In this document: piece by piece, positions 63,981 to 64,000 of the stretch | How the letters are laid out: every line of letters begins with the position of its first letter | Numbering within the stretch: position 1 is the first letter of the stretch | NCBI GenBank assembly: GCA_021613375.1 | Contig: CM038717.1 | Coordinates: forward strand, 35,249,327 to 35,313,326 | Source of the DNA: Megaleporinus macrocephalus | Taxonomy: Eukaryota; Chordata; Actinopteri; Characiformes; Anostomidae | DNA: 64,000 bases | Direction of reading: 5' to 3' | Translations under genes and position numbers: made by a program | The notes under the pieces: generated by a model | The model's input: the letters and a program-made list of their open reading frames with translations, nothing else | Databases searched by the model: none | What the model was told of the DNA's origin: nothing

Positions 63981-64000
63981 GCTTACGGCCATACCGTCTT
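63981..64000 (+). rRNA. 5S rRNA copy 61, cut by the window edge
   Basis: Only the first 20 bases are present, ending CCGTCTT, so the array continues to the right. Confidence 0.9.

Larger units (their letters stand above)
51836..64000 (+). repeat. Tandem 5S rDNA array, 61 units of about 202 bp
   Basis: Each unit is a 119 bp 5S gene and a spacer of about 83 bp. Pol III features are visible: box A GAAGCTAAGCAGGG, intermediate GGGCCTGG, box C CTTGGATGGGAGACC, a TATA-like GATATAAAGG about 33 bp before the gene, C at -1, and a downstream T run as terminator. Spacer type I: 3' arm CTGTAAGC, TTTTGGGTTTTG, CACCTTCAAACTGG. Type II: CCGTAAGC, TTTTTTGTTTTG, CGCCTTTAAATTGG. The array extends beyond the right edge. 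Confidence 0.97.

Overview
This window is nuclear DNA of a ray-finned fish. Evidence: intron-containing seven-helix receptor genes of protease-activated receptor 2 (PAR2) type, a fish-style repeat load (several Tc1/mariner elements, tRNA-derived SINEs, MITEs, L1-like and other LINE fragments, long (AT)n tracts), and a tandem 5S rRNA array with vertebrate-type 5S genes. The repeat mix suggests an ostariophysan such as a characiform, but I cannot fix the species.

Layout. At the left edge (1115-1253, minus) lies what looks like the first coding exon of another gene, with a signal peptide; the rest of that gene would be outside the window. From 5.4 to 47.2 kb lies a minus-strand tandem cluster of four intact PAR2-like receptors, called here A (5409-6499), B (20079-21169), C (30770-31863) and D (44442-45532), plus a fifth fragment (33010-33528) buried in a Tc1 element. 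Each intact receptor exon starts at the same phase-1 splice acceptor. Each has, 1.1 to 5.7 kb upstream, a matching module: a TATA-type promoter, a short non-coding exon and a small coding exon that supplies the start codon and 20-29 residues and ends in a phase-1 splice donor. Receptor A has two such start exons. Receptor C has lost the first intron. The predicted amino termini are acidic, rich in Tyr/Trp/Asp and possible N-glycosylation sites, and have no signal peptide. In C and D they contain no Lys or Arg before the segment next to helix 1, so the normal way of activating a PAR (cutting after Arg/Lys to expose a tethered ligand) seems lost.

The receptors sit in a segmental duplication. 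The same non-coding blocks recur in each unit, and dated-looking insertions (SINE, MITE, Tc1/mariner and a solo-LTR-like element, three of them with precise empty sites in a sister unit) allow the order of events to be read. Minisatellites with periods of about 25, 30, 31, 43 and 82 bp fill much of the rest.

From 51.5 kb to the right edge is a tandem 5S rRNA array on the plus strand: two decayed leader copies, then 61 units of about 202 bp, the last cut by the window edge. Two spacer types co-vary with a base in the 5S 3' arm. Several copies have lost the 3' arm, and two patches are so rich in single-base indels that assembly error is likely.
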